Below, piece after piece: positions 44,299 through 53,316 of a stretch of DNA of 64,000 nucleotides (positions within the stretch are counted from its first letter, which is position 1; each line of letters begins with the position of its first letter). The notes under the pieces were generated by a model. It did not search any database. It was not told the origin of the DNA and saw nothing but the letters and a program-made list of their open reading frames with translations. A program made the position numbers and the translations under genes. The stretch lies in the NCBI RefSeq assembly GCF_004168035.1, contig NZ_SDPU01000032.1, positions 209,409 through 273,408 of the forward strand, in the 5' to 3' direction. The stretch is from Nocardioides iriomotensis. GTDB lineage: Bacteria > Actinomycetota > Actinomycetes > Propionibacteriales > Nocardioidaceae.

Positions 44299-44988
44299 AT
44301 GCCCGTCGAGCCCGCGCCGTCGCCGTGGATGTTCCCGGACCTGCGCGAGCTCGCGGGGTCCGGGTCGTCCGACGAGCCCGACGACCTCGTCGCGATGGGC
44401 GCCGACCTCGAGCCGGGCACGTTGCTCGCCGCCTACCGGTGCGGCCTCTTCCCGATGCCCGACCCCTCGACCAGCCAGATGCTCTGGTGGTCGCCCGTCG
44501 CGCGCGGCGTGCTCCCGCTGGACCGGCTGAAGGTCTCCCGCTCGCTGCGCCAGTCGGCGGCCAAGATGGAGGTCCGCGTGGACACCGCGTTCGTGGACGT
44601 GGTCACCGCGTGCGCCGACCCGGCGCGGGACAGCGGCTGGATCGACGGCGACATCGCGGCCGCCTACACCCACCTGCACGAGCTCGGCTGGGCGCACTCG
44701 GTCGAGGCCTGGCGTGACGGCGAGCTCGTCGGCGGCCTGTACGGCGTGGCGATCGGCGGCCTGTTCGCCGGTGAGTCGATGTTCCACACCCAGCGCGACG
44801 CCTCGAAGGTCGCGCTGCTCGGCCTGGTGGACCTGCTCCGCGACGAGCACGCCGGGCAGCGCCTGCTCGACGTGCAGTGGCAGACCCCGCACCTCGCGTC
44901 GCTGGGCGTCGTGGAGATCGCCCGTCCGGCCTACCTCGACTGCCTGTCCCGGGCGCTCGCCGTACCGCTTCCGAAGGAGCTCGCATGA
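44299..44988 (+). CDS. aat: Leucyl/phenylalanyl-tRNA-protein transferase
   Basis: A 229-residue Aat enzyme. The signature MGADLEPGTLLAAYRCGLFPMPD and LWWSPVARGVLPLD is at the N-terminus, with the GNAT-like core SGWIDGDIAAAYTHLHELGWAHSVEAWRDGELVGGLYGVAIGGLFAGESMF and the C-terminal DVQWQTPHLASLG. It attaches Leu or Phe to N-terminal Arg/Lys, marking proteins for ClpS/ClpAP degradation (N-degron pathway). ATG 44299 was preferred because CACAAT lies 7 bases upstream; ATG 44290 is in frame and overlaps that hexamer. Confidence 0.96.
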   Translation: MPVEPAPSPWMFPDLRELAGSGSSDEPDDLVAMGADLEPGTLLAAYRCGLFPMPDPSTSQMLWWSPVARGVLPLDRLKVSRSLRQSAAKMEVRVDTAFVDVVTACADPARDSGWIDGDIAAAYTHLHELGWAHSVEAWRDGELVGGLYGVAIGGLFAGESMFHTQRDASKVALLGLVDLLRDEHAGQRLLDVQWQTPHLASLGVVEIARPAYLDCLSRALAVPLPKELA

Positions 44989-45059
44989 CCCGGACGGGCC
45001 ATCCCGGGTTGAGCACGCGGGCTCTGTGACGGCGCGCGTCGGCGACGCACACTGAGGCC

Positions 45060-45431
45060 ATGACCGCGTCCGTGCCCGCTTCCCCGCCTCGGCGCTGGCT
45101 GGCGCTGATCTGGATCGGCGCGGCCATCCCGACCGCGCTCGTCGCGCTGCTGCTGCTGGCGCTGTCGGAGCAGCACGATGCCCGCGTCGCGGGCTGGGTG
45201 CTGGCCGGGCTCGCGGTGACCGGGGTCGTGCTGGGCGGCTGGCTCACCGGTCGCGGGCGGCACGCGCCCCCCGCCGCCTCGCTGACGCTGAGCGGCGTGT
45301 GGGCGGTGGCCGCGCTCGCGCTCTGGACGACCCAGGACTTCCTGGCCGACCGGCTCTGGGTGAGCGGCGTCCCGCTCGTCGTCGCCGTGGTCACCGCCGT
45401 GGTGGCGGTGAAGGAGCGCGAGGGGCACTGA
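45060..45431 (+). CDS. Small four-helix membrane protein, function unknown
   Basis: A 123-residue protein with four predicted membrane helices (WLALIWIGAAIPTALVALLLLAL, VAGWVLAGLAVTGVVLGGWL, ASLTLSGVWAVAALAL, VPLVVAVVTAVVAV) and short loops. No family motif recognised. CACACT lies 6 bases upstream of the ATG as a possible weak -10 box. It converges on the rhodanese gene with a 9-base gap. Confidence 0.7.
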   Translation: MTASVPASPPRRWLALIWIGAAIPTALVALLLLALSEQHDARVAGWVLAGLAVTGVVLGGWLTGRGRHAPPAASLTLSGVWAVAALALWTTQDFLADRLWVSGVPLVVAVVTAVVAVKEREGH

Positions 45432-45440
45432 CCCCCCGGG

Positions 45441-45773
45441 TCAGACGACCTGCGGCACGGCTCCGGTCTCGCTCACCATCGGCCGGCCCGCGGCCTCCCA
45501 GTCGAGCATGCCGCCGTCGAGGTTGACCGCGTCGTGGCCGGACTGGGCGAGGTACGCCACCGCGCGGGCCGAGCGCGACCCGACCTTGCAGACCACGAGC
45601 ACCTGTCCCTCGGGTACGTCGGACACCCGCTCGGGCAGCGTCGAGAGCGGGATGTGCAGCGCGCCCTCGATGTGGCCGTGCACCCACTCGACCTGCTCGC
45701 GCACGTCGAGGACCGCGAGGCCCTCGGGCAGCGGGTCGGGGACGCCGGAGATCGAGACGGTGGGAACGTGCAT
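45441..45773 (-). CDS. Single-domain rhodanese-like sulfurtransferase
   Basis: A 110-residue rhodanese domain with the active-site Cys in VLVVCKVGSRSARAVAYL near residue 67, the entry motif AVLDVREQVEWVHGHIEGALHIP, and the end GHDAVNLDGGMLDWEAAGRP. The CxxGxRS-type loop fits sulfurtransferase activity on thiosulfate or a protein persulfide. ATG at 45773, 10 bases after the stop of the DNA glycosylase gene in the same orientation, so probably cotranscribed. Confidence 0.92.
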   Translation of the reverse strand: MHVPTVSISGVPDPLPEGLAVLDVREQVEWVHGHIEGALHIPLSTLPERVSDVPEGQVLVVCKVGSRSARAVAYLAQSGHDAVNLDGGMLDWEAAGRPMVSETGAVPQVV

Positions 45774-45783
45774 GACACCGAAA

Positions 45784-46650
45784 CTACTTGAGCAGCTTGG
45801 ACATCCGTCGGTCGGCCAGGGGCTTGCCGCCGGTCTGGCAGGTCGCGCAGTACTGCAGCGACGAGTCGGCGAAGGACACCTCGCGCACCACGTCGCCACA
45901 GACCGGGCACGGGAGACCGGTGCGGCCGTGGACGGCCATGTTGCTCTTCTTCTCGCCCTTGAGGTCGGCGGCGGCGAGGCCGCGGGAGCGCTCGACGGCG
46001 TCGCCGAGGACCGTGCGGATGGCGTCGTACAGCGTCTGGAGGCGGTCGCCCTCGATCCCCGAGGCCGGCGCGAACGGCGAGATCTTCGCGGCGTGCAGCA
46101 GCTCGTCGGAGTAGGCGTTGCCGATGCCCGCGATCGTGCCCTGCTCGCGCAGCACGCCCTTGACCTGCGCGCGGCCGGCCTTCTGCAGGATCGCCGACAG
46201 CACGTCGATCGTGAACGCGTCGTCGAGCGGGTCGGGGCCGAGGCGGGCGACGCCCGGGACGTCCTGGGGGTCGCGGACGAGGTAGATCGCCAGGCTCTTC
46301 TTGGTGCCGGCCTCGGTGATGTCGAGCCCGGAGTCGTCGTCGAGCACGACCCGGGCGGCCAGCGGCGACTTGTTCGACGGGCGCGGCGGCGTCGCGGGCA
46401 CCTCGTCCTTCCAGCGGATCCAGCCGGCGCGGGCCAGGTGCACGACCAGGTGCAGCCCGGACACGTCGAAGTCGAGGAACTTCCCGTGCCGGCCGACCCC
46501 GTCGACCATCAGGCCGTTGAGCGCGGACAGCGGCGGGTCGAACGTCTTCAACGCGCTGAACGCCGCCAGGTCGACACGCGCAACCGCCCGGTCCTTCAGG
46601 CGACCGGCCAGGTCCAGGGCGAGGCCTTCGACCTCGGGCAGCTCCGGCAC
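45784..46650 (-). CDS. Fpg/Nei-family DNA glycosylase
   Basis: A 288-residue base-excision glycosylase/AP lyase. The N-terminus (M)PELPEVEGLALDLAG carries the catalytic Pro1 and Glu2. A Lys in GRHGKFLDFDV corresponds to the beta-hairpin DNA contact. The helix-two-turn-helix is GTIAGIGNAYSDELLHAAKISPF, and the C-terminal zinc finger is CPVCGDVVREVSFADSSLQYCATC. It removes oxidised bases. I cannot decide between MutM and Nei-type specificity. GTG start at 46650 with TAGGCT 6 bases upstream (leaderless). Confidence 0.94.
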   Translation of the reverse strand: MPELPEVEGLALDLAGRLKDRAVARVDLAAFSALKTFDPPLSALNGLMVDGVGRHGKFLDFDVSGLHLVVHLARAGWIRWKDEVPATPPRPSNKSPLAARVVLDDDSGLDITEAGTKKSLAIYLVRDPQDVPGVARLGPDPLDDAFTIDVLSAILQKAGRAQVKGVLREQGTIAGIGNAYSDELLHAAKISPFAPASGIEGDRLQTLYDAIRTVLGDAVERSRGLAAADLKGEKKSNMAVHGRTGLPCPVCGDVVREVSFADSSLQYCATCQTGGKPLADRRMSKLLK

Positions 46651-46670
46651 GCTGTCAGCCTAGAGCCTGG

Positions 46671-46994
46671 CTAGGCCAGCCGGAGGGTGTCGTCGCCCGC
46701 GGCCGGACCGTCCAGCTCGTGCAGGTCGTCGGCGTCCTCGTCGAAGACGGACTCGAGCAGCCCCCGGTAGCGGTGGTACGACGTCTGCAGCCCGCCGCGG
46801 AGCACGTCGATCAGCTGCGGCACCTCGTCGATGCGGAGCCGGAAGGTCCCCGAGCAGGTCCGGCCGCGCCACAGCGACAGCACGACCACGTCGGCCTCGG
46901 GGTGCCAGGAGACCCGCATCCCCCGGCCGTCACCGCGCGCGTCGAGGAACACCTCGCCGGACGAGGGGAGCGGGGACGGACGCCACATGCCCAT
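46671..46994 (-). CDS. Conserved hypothetical protein with CRP-like site upstream
   Basis: A 107-residue soluble protein: GEVFLDARGDGRGMRVSWHPEADVVVLSLWRGRTCSGTFRLRIDEVPQLIDVLRGGL, then an acidic C-terminus. The beta-rich N-terminal core and the IDEVPQLIDVL helix recur in uncharacterised actinobacterial proteins as I remember them; no function is known. ATG 46994 (or 46988). It is divergent from the AAA ATPase gene, with a CRP-like site at 47010-47025 just upstream. Confidence 0.65.
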   Translation of the reverse strand: MGMWRPSPLPSSGEVFLDARGDGRGMRVSWHPEADVVVLSLWRGRTCSGTFRLRIDEVPQLIDVLRGGLQTSYHRYRGLLESVFDEDADDLHELDGPAAGDDTLRLA

Positions 46995-47009
46995 ATTCTC
47001 GTCCCCAGA

Positions 47010-47025
47010 TGTGACCGCTGTCACG
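47010..47025. promoter_or_regulatory. CRP/GlxR-like binding site
   Basis: TGTGA-ccgctg-TCACG matches the actinobacterial Crp/GlxR consensus TGTGA-N6-TCACA in 9 of 10 positions. It lies 16 bases upstream of the minus-strand hypothetical gene and about 100 bases upstream of the ATPase promoter. Confidence 0.55.
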
Positions 47026-47126
47026 CAAGTCGCTGAGAGTGACCTGTGAGCAGCGGCCCGCGGGCGGGTGTCGAGGACTCGATTCGACTCGCTAGCGAAA
47101 TCTACGGATTCCCCTAGATGTCCGGA

Positions 47127-47132
47127 TAGATT
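47127..47132 (+). promoter_or_regulatory. -10 box of the leaderless AAA ATPase promoter
   Basis: TAGATT is followed by 6 bases and the GTG at 47139. TACGGA at 47103-47108, 18 bases upstream, is a weak -35 candidate. No ribosome-binding site is present. Confidence 0.6.
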
Positions 47133-47138
47133 CCTCGC

Positions 47139-48329
47139 GTGGACCCGGTACGCAACCCCTACGCCCCCGGCGCCGGCCAGCGACCGCCCGAGCTCGCCGG
47201 CCGCGACCGCGAGCTCCAGCAGTTCGAGGTCACGCTCGAGCGCGTCGCCGCCGGCCGCCCCGAGCGCTCGATGGTGCTCTCCGGCCTGCGCGGCGTCGGC
47301 AAGACCGTGCTGCTCAACGCGCTCCGCTCGCAGGCGGTCAAGCGCGCCTGGGGCACCGGCAAGATCGAGGCCCGGCCCGAGCAGTCGCTGCGGCTCCCGC
47401 TCGCGCAGGCCGTGCACGCCGCCGTCCGCGACATGGCGCACCGACACCGCGACCCGGACCGGGTCGACGCGGTGGCCGGCGTGCTCAAGTCGTTCGCGCT
47501 GCGCACCCCGCTCGAGGACCGCAAGGGCATCCGGTGGACACCGCCGGTCGACGTACCCGCCGTCAAGGGCCGCGCCGACTCCGGCGACCTCGAGCTCGAC
47601 CTGATCGAGCTGTTCACCGACGTCGCCGACCTCGCCCAGGACCTCGGCGTCGGCGTCGGGATCTTCATCGACGAGATGCAGGACATCTCCACCGAGGAGC
47701 TCGCCGCGCTCTGCGGAGCCTGCCACGAGATCAGCCAGCAGGGCGCCCCGCTGGTCGTCGTCGGCGCCGGACTGCCGCACCTCCCGGTCGCGCTCGCGGC
47801 GAGCAAGTCGTACGCCGAGCGGCTGTTCCGGTACGTCGTCGTCGACCGGCTGCCGCGCGGCATGGCCGACCGGGCGCTGCTCGTGCCCGCGGGCACCGAG
47901 GACGTCGACTACGCCGGCGACGCGCTCGACGAGCTGTACCGCCTCACCGACGGCTACCCCTACTTCGTCCAGGCCTACGGCAAGGTCACCTGGGACGTCG
48001 CGGTCGAGTCGCCGATCCAGGTCAGCGACGTGTCCGAGGCGGCGCCCGAGGCCGAGCGCGAGCTGGCCGTCGGCTTCTTCGGCGCCCGCTACGACCGGGC
48101 CACGCCGGCCGAGCGCGACTACATGCGCACGATGGCCGAGCTCGGCGCCGACAACGACGACGGCGCGGTCACCACCGCCGACATCGCCGCCGCGCTGGGC
48201 CGCAAGCCGCAGAGCCTGAGCCCCGCGCGCGACGGGCTGATCAAGAAGGGCCTCGTCTACTCCTCCGAGCGCGGCACGGTCGCGTTCACGGTGCCGCACT
48301 TCGGCAAGTTCCTCCGGGCCCACGCATGA
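47139..48329 (+). CDS. AAA ATPase with C-terminal winged helix
   Basis: A 396-residue ATP-binding protein of the STAND/Orc-like AAA group. AGRDRELQQFEVTLER is the N-terminal lid helix, Walker A SGLRGVGKTVLL is near residues 48-59, and Walker B GVGIFIDEMQDIS near 176-188. LVVVGAGLPHLP is a sensor 1-like strand, and a C-terminal winged helix is TTADIAAALGRKPQSLSPARDGLIKKGLVYSSERGTVAFTVPHF. Similar ATPases bind DNA or act as molecular switches; the role here is unknown. GTG at 47139. The AlkZ-like gene follows after 7 bases. Confidence 0.85.
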   Translation: MDPVRNPYAPGAGQRPPELAGRDRELQQFEVTLERVAAGRPERSMVLSGLRGVGKTVLLNALRSQAVKRAWGTGKIEARPEQSLRLPLAQAVHAAVRDMAHRHRDPDRVDAVAGVLKSFALRTPLEDRKGIRWTPPVDVPAVKGRADSGDLELDLIELFTDVADLAQDLGVGVGIFIDEMQDISTEELAALCGACHEISQQGAPLVVVGAGLPHLPVALAASKSYAERLFRYVVVDRLPRGMADRALLVPAGTEDVDYAGDALDELYRLTDGYPYFVQAYGKVTWDVAVESPIQVSDVSEAAPEAERELAVGFFGARYDRATPAERDYMRTMAELGADNDDGAVTTADIAAALGRKPQSLSPARDGLIKKGLVYSSERGTVAFTVPHFGKFLRAHA

Positions 48330-48336
48330 GGCGCGC

Positions 48337-49425
48337 ATGAGCACGCTCACCGACCTCGACCTGGCGCGGTGGCGGCTGCGCACCCAGCACCTGACCGCCC
48401 CGGCGCCCGACGCGGCCGCCGTCGTCGGGCACCTGCTCTGCGTCCAGGCCGAGAACGTCAGCCAGACCGCCTGGGCCGTCGCCACCCGCACCAGCACGCC
48501 CGACGCTGCCGACCTCGGCGGGCTCGTCGACAGCGGCCAGGTCGTGCGCACCCACGTGCTCCGCCCGACCTGGCACTACGCCCGCGTCGAGGACATCGGC
48601 TGGCTGCTGGAGCTCACCGCGCCGCGCGTGCGGAAGACGACCGGGCAGGGTCTGAAGGTCGCGGGCGACCTCGACGATGCCCGGATCGAGCGGATGAGCC
48701 AGGTCGTGCTCGACACGCTCGCCGCCAGGCCCGACCGCACCCGCGACGAGCTCGCCGCCGCGCTGGCTGCCGAGGGCGTCGACCCGGGCGGCTTCGCGCT
48801 GATGCTGCTGCTCGCCGACCTCGAGCTGCAGCGGCTCCTCGTCAGCGGCACCCCGCGCGACGGCACGCACACCTATGCCCGCTTCGAGGACCGTGTCCCG
48901 GCCACGCCGTTCGACCGCGACGAGGCGCTCGGCACGCTGGCGCTGCGCTACTTCACCGGGCACGGCCCGGCCACGCTCGACGACCTCGTCTACTGGGCCA
49001 CGCTCACGCGTGGCGACGCGAAGGCCGGGCTCGCCGCCGCGCAGGACAGGCTCGCGTCGTTCGAGCACGACGGCCGGACCTACTGGCACGACCCCGCCGA
49101 CGAGCCGCCCCGGCGAGACGAGCCGTCCGAGCCGCGCGGGCACCTGCTGCTGATCCTGGACGAGCTCTACCGCGGCTACCAGGACAGCCGCATGGTCATC
49201 GACAGCGCCGGCCTCGTGCCGCGCGGCCGCGAGAGCGCGATCGGCATGGCCGTCGTCGACGGCCAGATGGTCGCGCGGATGAAGCGCACGGTGAACACTC
49301 GCTCGGTCCGCTTCGAGCTCACGCCGTACGACGTCCTCCGCCCGGGCGACCGCGCGGCGCTCGACGAGACGGCGGAGCGCTACGCCGCGTTCCTCGGCCT
49401 CGACGCCGAGGTTCTGGTGCGCTGA
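48337..49425 (+). CDS. Winged-helix DNA-binding protein (AlkZ/YcaQ superfamily)
   Basis: A 362-residue HTH_42-family protein. The N-terminal segment LARWRLRTQHLTAPAPDAAAVVGHLLCVQAENVSQTAWAVATRT and VRTHVLRPTWHYARVEDIGWLLELTAPRV are typical of the AlkZ/AlkX superfamily, in which Streptomyces AlkZ unhooks DNA interstrand crosslinks. The catalytic QxQ/QxD motif of AlkZ appears here as VQAEN, so glycosylase activity is uncertain. It follows the AAA ATPase by 7 bases and is probably cotranscribed, suggesting a DNA-related partnership. Its 3' end overlaps the converging membrane protein gene by 46 bases. Confidence 0.85.
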   Translation: MSTLTDLDLARWRLRTQHLTAPAPDAAAVVGHLLCVQAENVSQTAWAVATRTSTPDAADLGGLVDSGQVVRTHVLRPTWHYARVEDIGWLLELTAPRVRKTTGQGLKVAGDLDDARIERMSQVVLDTLAARPDRTRDELAAALAAEGVDPGGFALMLLLADLELQRLLVSGTPRDGTHTYARFEDRVPATPFDRDEALGTLALRYFTGHGPATLDDLVYWATLTRGDAKAGLAAAQDRLASFEHDGRTYWHDPADEPPRRDEPSEPRGHLLLILDELYRGYQDSRMVIDSAGLVPRGRESAIGMAVVDGQMVARMKRTVNTRSVRFELTPYDVLRPGDRAALDETAERYAAFLGLDAEVLVR

Positions 49426-49802
49426 GCCAGCGCCCGCCGCAGCGCCGCGACACCGAGCACGCCGGTGGCGACGAGCAGGAACGCCTGGTACGCCGAGAGC
49501 GCGGGCGTCAGCGCGTCGTTGCCGAGGCCACCGTCGAAGAACCCCGAGACCACGCTCAGGAAGCACGCGAGGGCCAGGAGCACGCAGGCGACGACCGTCG
49601 CGCGCGGGCCGCGGGTGACGGCGACCCAGGTGAGCACGGCCTGGGCGACGATCATCGGCACCGGCGCGGCGAGCAGCGCCGTGCTGCCCCAGGCGTCGGC
49701 CCAGGAGTTCACGCCGGTCGCGACGGACAGCAGCCCGCCCACGAGGTCGGCGAGCAGGACGACCGCGAGGGCGGTCACGAGGTGGCGGGACGTGGTGGGC
49801 AT
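49380..49802 (-). CDS. Small four-helix membrane protein, function unknown
   Basis: A 140-residue protein with four hydrophobic helices (HLVTALAVVLLADLVGGLLSVATG, ALLAAPVPMIVAQAVLTWVAV, ATVVACVLLALACFLSVVSGFF, ALSAYQAFLLVATGVLGVAAL). No family motif seen. ATG 49802 chosen as the last Met before the first helix; no clear ribosome-binding sequence. The 3' end overlaps the convergent AlkZ-like gene. Confidence 0.65.
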   Translation of the reverse strand: MPTTSRHLVTALAVVLLADLVGGLLSVATGVNSWADAWGSTALLAAPVPMIVAQAVLTWVAVTRGPRATVVACVLLALACFLSVVSGFFDGGLGNDALTPALSAYQAFLLVATGVLGVAALRRALAQRTRTSASRPRNAA

Positions 49803-49846
49803 GCGCCCAGCGTGCGCCCCGCCGCTGGGGAACGGCTTGGACCCGG

Positions 49847-52800
49847 CTAGATGCCGAGCCGCTCGCGGTGCCGGGAGAGCCACGTCGCGTAGACCGGCAG
49901 CCGCCACGCCTCCGCGAGCTCCGCCGCCCGGTCGGCCCAGGCCGTCGCCGCCGCCCGGTCGCCGCAGGTCGCCGCCGCCAGCGCGGCGTACCCGTCCACC
50001 GGGCCCACCGCCATCGCCACGCCCCCGACCGCCATCCGGCCGAGGTACGGCGTGAGCCGGTCGAGCGCGCGGCGGGCGAGCCCGGCGTCCTGGGCGGCGG
50101 CCGCGGCCTCCGCCTCGAACGCGTAGGACAGCAATGTCTGCCAGGTCTGGTCAGCCTCGTGGTACTGCCACCGGACGAGCCCCTCGCGCAGCTCGTCGAC
50201 CGCGCCGCCCCGTGCGAGCACGACGTGCGCGGTCGGGTACGACATCGTCTGGTGGGTCAGCAGCGGCACCATCGGCACGAACTGGCCGACGTCCTCGCTC
50301 CACAGGCTCGCGATGATCCCGTAGACCGCCGGCACGATGTCACGCGCGGGCAGCGCCACCTGCGGCGCCACCTCGCTGATGAGCGCGAGGCGGGTCGCCA
50401 CCCCGGCCGCGTCGCCGCGCAGCATGGTGAGGTTCAGCTCCACGAACGACACCGTGAACAGCACGTAGGGCAGCCGCTCGCGCTCGCCGATCCGCTCGGC
50501 CTCCCGGGCGTACCGGTCCCAGCCCTCCGGGTTGCCCATCTCGAGGTGGTCGGTCGCCAGGGCGAGCAACGACACCGCCTCCGCGGCCGGGTCGCCGAGC
50601 GCCCGCGCGGCCGCGAGCCCCTCCTCGGACCAGGCGATCCGGTCGTGCGTGCGCTCCGGCCGCCAGCTCGCGATCCAGCCCGCACGCGTCGCCCACCAGA
50701 GCACCCGCGGGTCGCCGAGCCGGCGGGCGACCGCGAGACCGGCGTCGACGAGCGCGGCCCGCTCGGCCGAGGCCTCGTGGTCGTAGTAGAGCTCCGCCGC
50801 GAGCGCGACCAGCGCCACGCAGCGGGCCTCCGAGTCCTCCTCGGGCAGCGCGGCCAGCGCCCAGCGCAAGTCGTCGATCGCGTCCTCGAAGACCTCCTCC
50901 CACTCGTGCGGCGTCCAGACGCAGTAGTAGGTCAGGGACTCCGCCGCCCTCGCGACCTTCTCCGGCGAGCCCAGCCCGCGGCCGAGCGCCATCGCCTCGA
51001 AGGCCGAGTCGACGACGAGGAACCAGTTGGCCGCGTACGCCGCGTCGCGGGCGAGGTCGAGCAGCATGCCGTAGCGGTCGGCCGGCTCCGCCCCGGGCGT
51101 CCTCCGGTGCGCGTCGACCGCCGCCTCGCGCAGCCGGGCCGCCTCGCCGTACGCCGACAGCCGGCGCGCCTGGGTGGCGGCCGCGTCGGCGGCGGCCCAC
51201 GCCCTGGTCGCGTGGGTGGGGCCGGCGGCGAGCCAGTGCCGGGCGAGCTCGGCGGTGAGCTCGTCGGGCGCGTACAGCGCGCGCACGGTCGCGTCGGACT
51301 CCAGCGCGTGCGCGACCACCGCGTGCGCGCGGGCCCGACGGGTCGGCGGCAGCGTCAGCAGCACGGCCTCGTGGGTGAGGGCGTGGGCGAACCGGTAGAG
51401 GCCCGCGTCGACGTCGACGACGAGCCCCGCGAGCCGCGCGGTCTCCAGGTCGTCGGCGACCGCCTCCTCGTCGGTACCGGCCGCCGACGCCACGGTCTCC
51501 AGCCGGAACCTCCGCCCGACGACGGCCGCGGTCCGCAGGGTGTCCAGGGCGCCCGCCGGCAGCTGGTCGAGGCGCCGCGCCAGCACGTCCCGGACGGTCG
51601 CCGGCACCGCGGCCGAGTCGCCGCCGAGCCGGGCCAGCTCGACGAGGAAGAACGGGTTGCCCTCCGCACGCGCGTGCAGCGCGGCCACGTCCCGCTCCGG
51701 TACGGCGTCGCCGGCGACGTCGCGGACCAGCCGGCCGGCCTCGGCGACGTCGAGCCCGGCCAGGTCGAGGCGGGTGGCGTGGCGGCGGGCGAACGTCTCG
51801 CTCACCTCGGCCAGCGCCCCGGTCGGCTCGGGGTGCGCGCGCCGGGAGGCGACCAGGGCGAGCCGGGAGTGCTCGGGGGCGACCGAGAGCAGGTGCCGCA
51901 GCGTCCGCAGCGTCGCGTCGTCGGCCCAGTGCAGGTCGTCGAGCACGACCAGCAGCGGCCGGGTGGCCGCGGCGTCGAGGACGGCCGTCGCGACCCGGTC
52001 CCAGGTCTGGAACGCCACCGCCGCCGGGCTCTCCCCGCCCGACGAGGATGCGGGGAGGTCGGTCAGCTCGTGCGCGCCGGGAACGTCGAGGGCGCGCAGC
52101 ACCGACAGCCACGGCCACAGCGGCGGGGCGCCGTCGTCCTGCGAGCACTGGCCGACGGCGACGGAGACGCCGCGGGCCTCGGCCTCGCGGGCGAGGTCGG
52201 CGAGGAGCCAGCTCTTGCCGATGCCGGGCTCGCCGACCAGCAGGCCCGCCGCGGTGCTGCCGCCGCCGGCCCGGTCGAGCAGGCCGTGGAGGACGGCCCG
52301 GTCGGCGACCCGGGTCGCGGGCACCTCGGCGCGCTCGGTCGGGGGGAGGACGGGCGCGGCCGGCGCGGGTGCCGGCGCCGCCGGGTCGGCCGGCAGCACG
52401 TCGAGCAGGGCGGGCTCCTGGCGGAGGATCGCCCGCTCGAGGTCGCGCAGCTCCGCGCCGGGGTCGAGGCCGAGCTCGTCGGCCAGCAGCTCCCGGATCC
52501 GGCGCAGGCTCGCCAGCGCGTCGGCCTGACGACCGGCCCGGGTCAGCGCGAGCGCGTGCAGCGCCCAGAGCCGCTCGCGCAGCGGCTGCAAGGCCGTCGC
52601 GGCCTCGGTCGCGGACAGCACACTGGCGTGCTCGCCGAGCGCCAGCAGCCCGAGCAACCGCAGCTCCTCGGCGGAGGCGCGGAGCTGGTGCAGCCGGGCG
52701 CGCTCGGCGGCGACGTCGGGGTGGTCGGGCAGATCGGCGTACGGCTCCCCGGCCCAGAGGCCGAGCGCCTCGTCGAGCACGTCGACGGCGGCGGTGACCT

Positions 52801-53224
52801 CCGCGCGGGAGGGCCAGGCCGGCGACCGGCCGGTCGCCAGCTGGGTGGCCAGCGGCGCCAGCGCCCGCTCGGCCGACCGCACGGCGTCGGCGAACCGGTG
52901 CGCGTCGACGGCCCCGCGCTCGGCGTGCAGCACGTAGCCGTGGTCGGTCGTGCCCAGCACCGCGGCCGCCGAACGGGCGGCCCGGTCGGGCTCGAGGGCG
53001 CGGCGCAGCCCGGAGATGTAGGAGTGCAGGGTGCCGTGCGCCGCCTTCGGCGGCTCGCCCGCCCAGACCAGGTCGGCCAGCAGGTCGGCGCTGACCGGCC
53101 GGCCCGGGGTCAGCGCCAGGGCCGCAACGACCGCGCGCGACTTCCGCGCGCCGACGTCGACCGGACCCGCCCCGTCCCCGTCGGCACGCTCCACCCGGAG
53201 GCTCCCCAGGACGTACCAGCGCAC
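49847..53224 (-). CDS. BTAD (SARP-like) transcriptional regulator with AAA ATPase domain
   Basis: A 1125-residue regulator. The N-terminal OmpR-type winged helix (WYVLGSLRVE...PVSADLLADLVWAGEPPKAAHGTLHSYISGLRRALEP, residues 1-90) is followed by a bacterial transcriptional activation domain to about 270. A signalling ATPase comes next, with Walker A GLLVGEPGIGKSWLL near 330 and Walker B LLVVLDDLHWADDATLRTL near 420, then a long TPR-like C-terminal half. The architecture resembles AfsR-type activators of secondary metabolism or stress genes, but no biosynthetic cluster is adjacent. GTG 53224 is preferred because TAGCGT lies 6 bases upstream; GTG 53230 is in frame. Confidence 0.88.
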   Translation of the reverse strand: MRWYVLGSLRVERADGDGAGPVDVGARKSRAVVAALALTPGRPVSADLLADLVWAGEPPKAAHGTLHSYISGLRRALEPDRAARSAAAVLGTTDHGYVLHAERGAVDAHRFADAVRSAERALAPLATQLATGRSPAWPSRAEVTAAVDVLDEALGLWAGEPYADLPDHPDVAAERARLHQLRASAEELRLLGLLALGEHASVLSATEAATALQPLRERLWALHALALTRAGRQADALASLRRIRELLADELGLDPGAELRDLERAILRQEPALLDVLPADPAAPAPAPAAPVLPPTERAEVPATRVADRAVLHGLLDRAGGGSTAAGLLVGEPGIGKSWLLADLAREAEARGVSVAVGQCSQDDGAPPLWPWLSVLRALDVPGAHELTDLPASSSGGESPAAVAFQTWDRVATAVLDAAATRPLLVVLDDLHWADDATLRTLRHLLSVAPEHSRLALVASRRAHPEPTGALAEVSETFARRHATRLDLAGLDVAEAGRLVRDVAGDAVPERDVAALHARAEGNPFFLVELARLGGDSAAVPATVRDVLARRLDQLPAGALDTLRTAAVVGRRFRLETVASAAGTDEEAVADDLETARLAGLVVDVDAGLYRFAHALTHEAVLLTLPPTRRARAHAVVAHALESDATVRALYAPDELTAELARHWLAAGPTHATRAWAAADAAATQARRLSAYGEAARLREAAVDAHRRTPGAEPADRYGMLLDLARDAAYAANWFLVVDSAFEAMALGRGLGSPEKVARAAESLTYYCVWTPHEWEEVFEDAIDDLRWALAALPEEDSEARCVALVALAAELYYDHEASAERAALVDAGLAVARRLGDPRVLWWATRAGWIASWRPERTHDRIAWSEEGLAAARALGDPAAEAVSLLALATDHLEMGNPEGWDRYAREAERIGERERLPYVLFTVSFVELNLTMLRGDAAGVATRLALISEVAPQVALPARDIVPAVYGIIASLWSEDVGQFVPMVPLLTHQTMSYPTAHVVLARGGAVDELREGLVRWQYHEADQTWQTLLSYAFEAEAAAAAQDAGLARRALDRLTPYLGRMAVGGVAMAVGPVDGYAALAAATCGDRAAATAWADRAAELAEAWRLPVYATWLSRHRERLGI

Positions 53225-53316
53225 GGGCACACGCTAGACGTCCGGCCGGTCCCGCGGCGGCGAATTCCCGCCTCCAAGGCGGGCCCAAGGACGGCTCAAG
53301 CGCCCGGACGCAGAGT

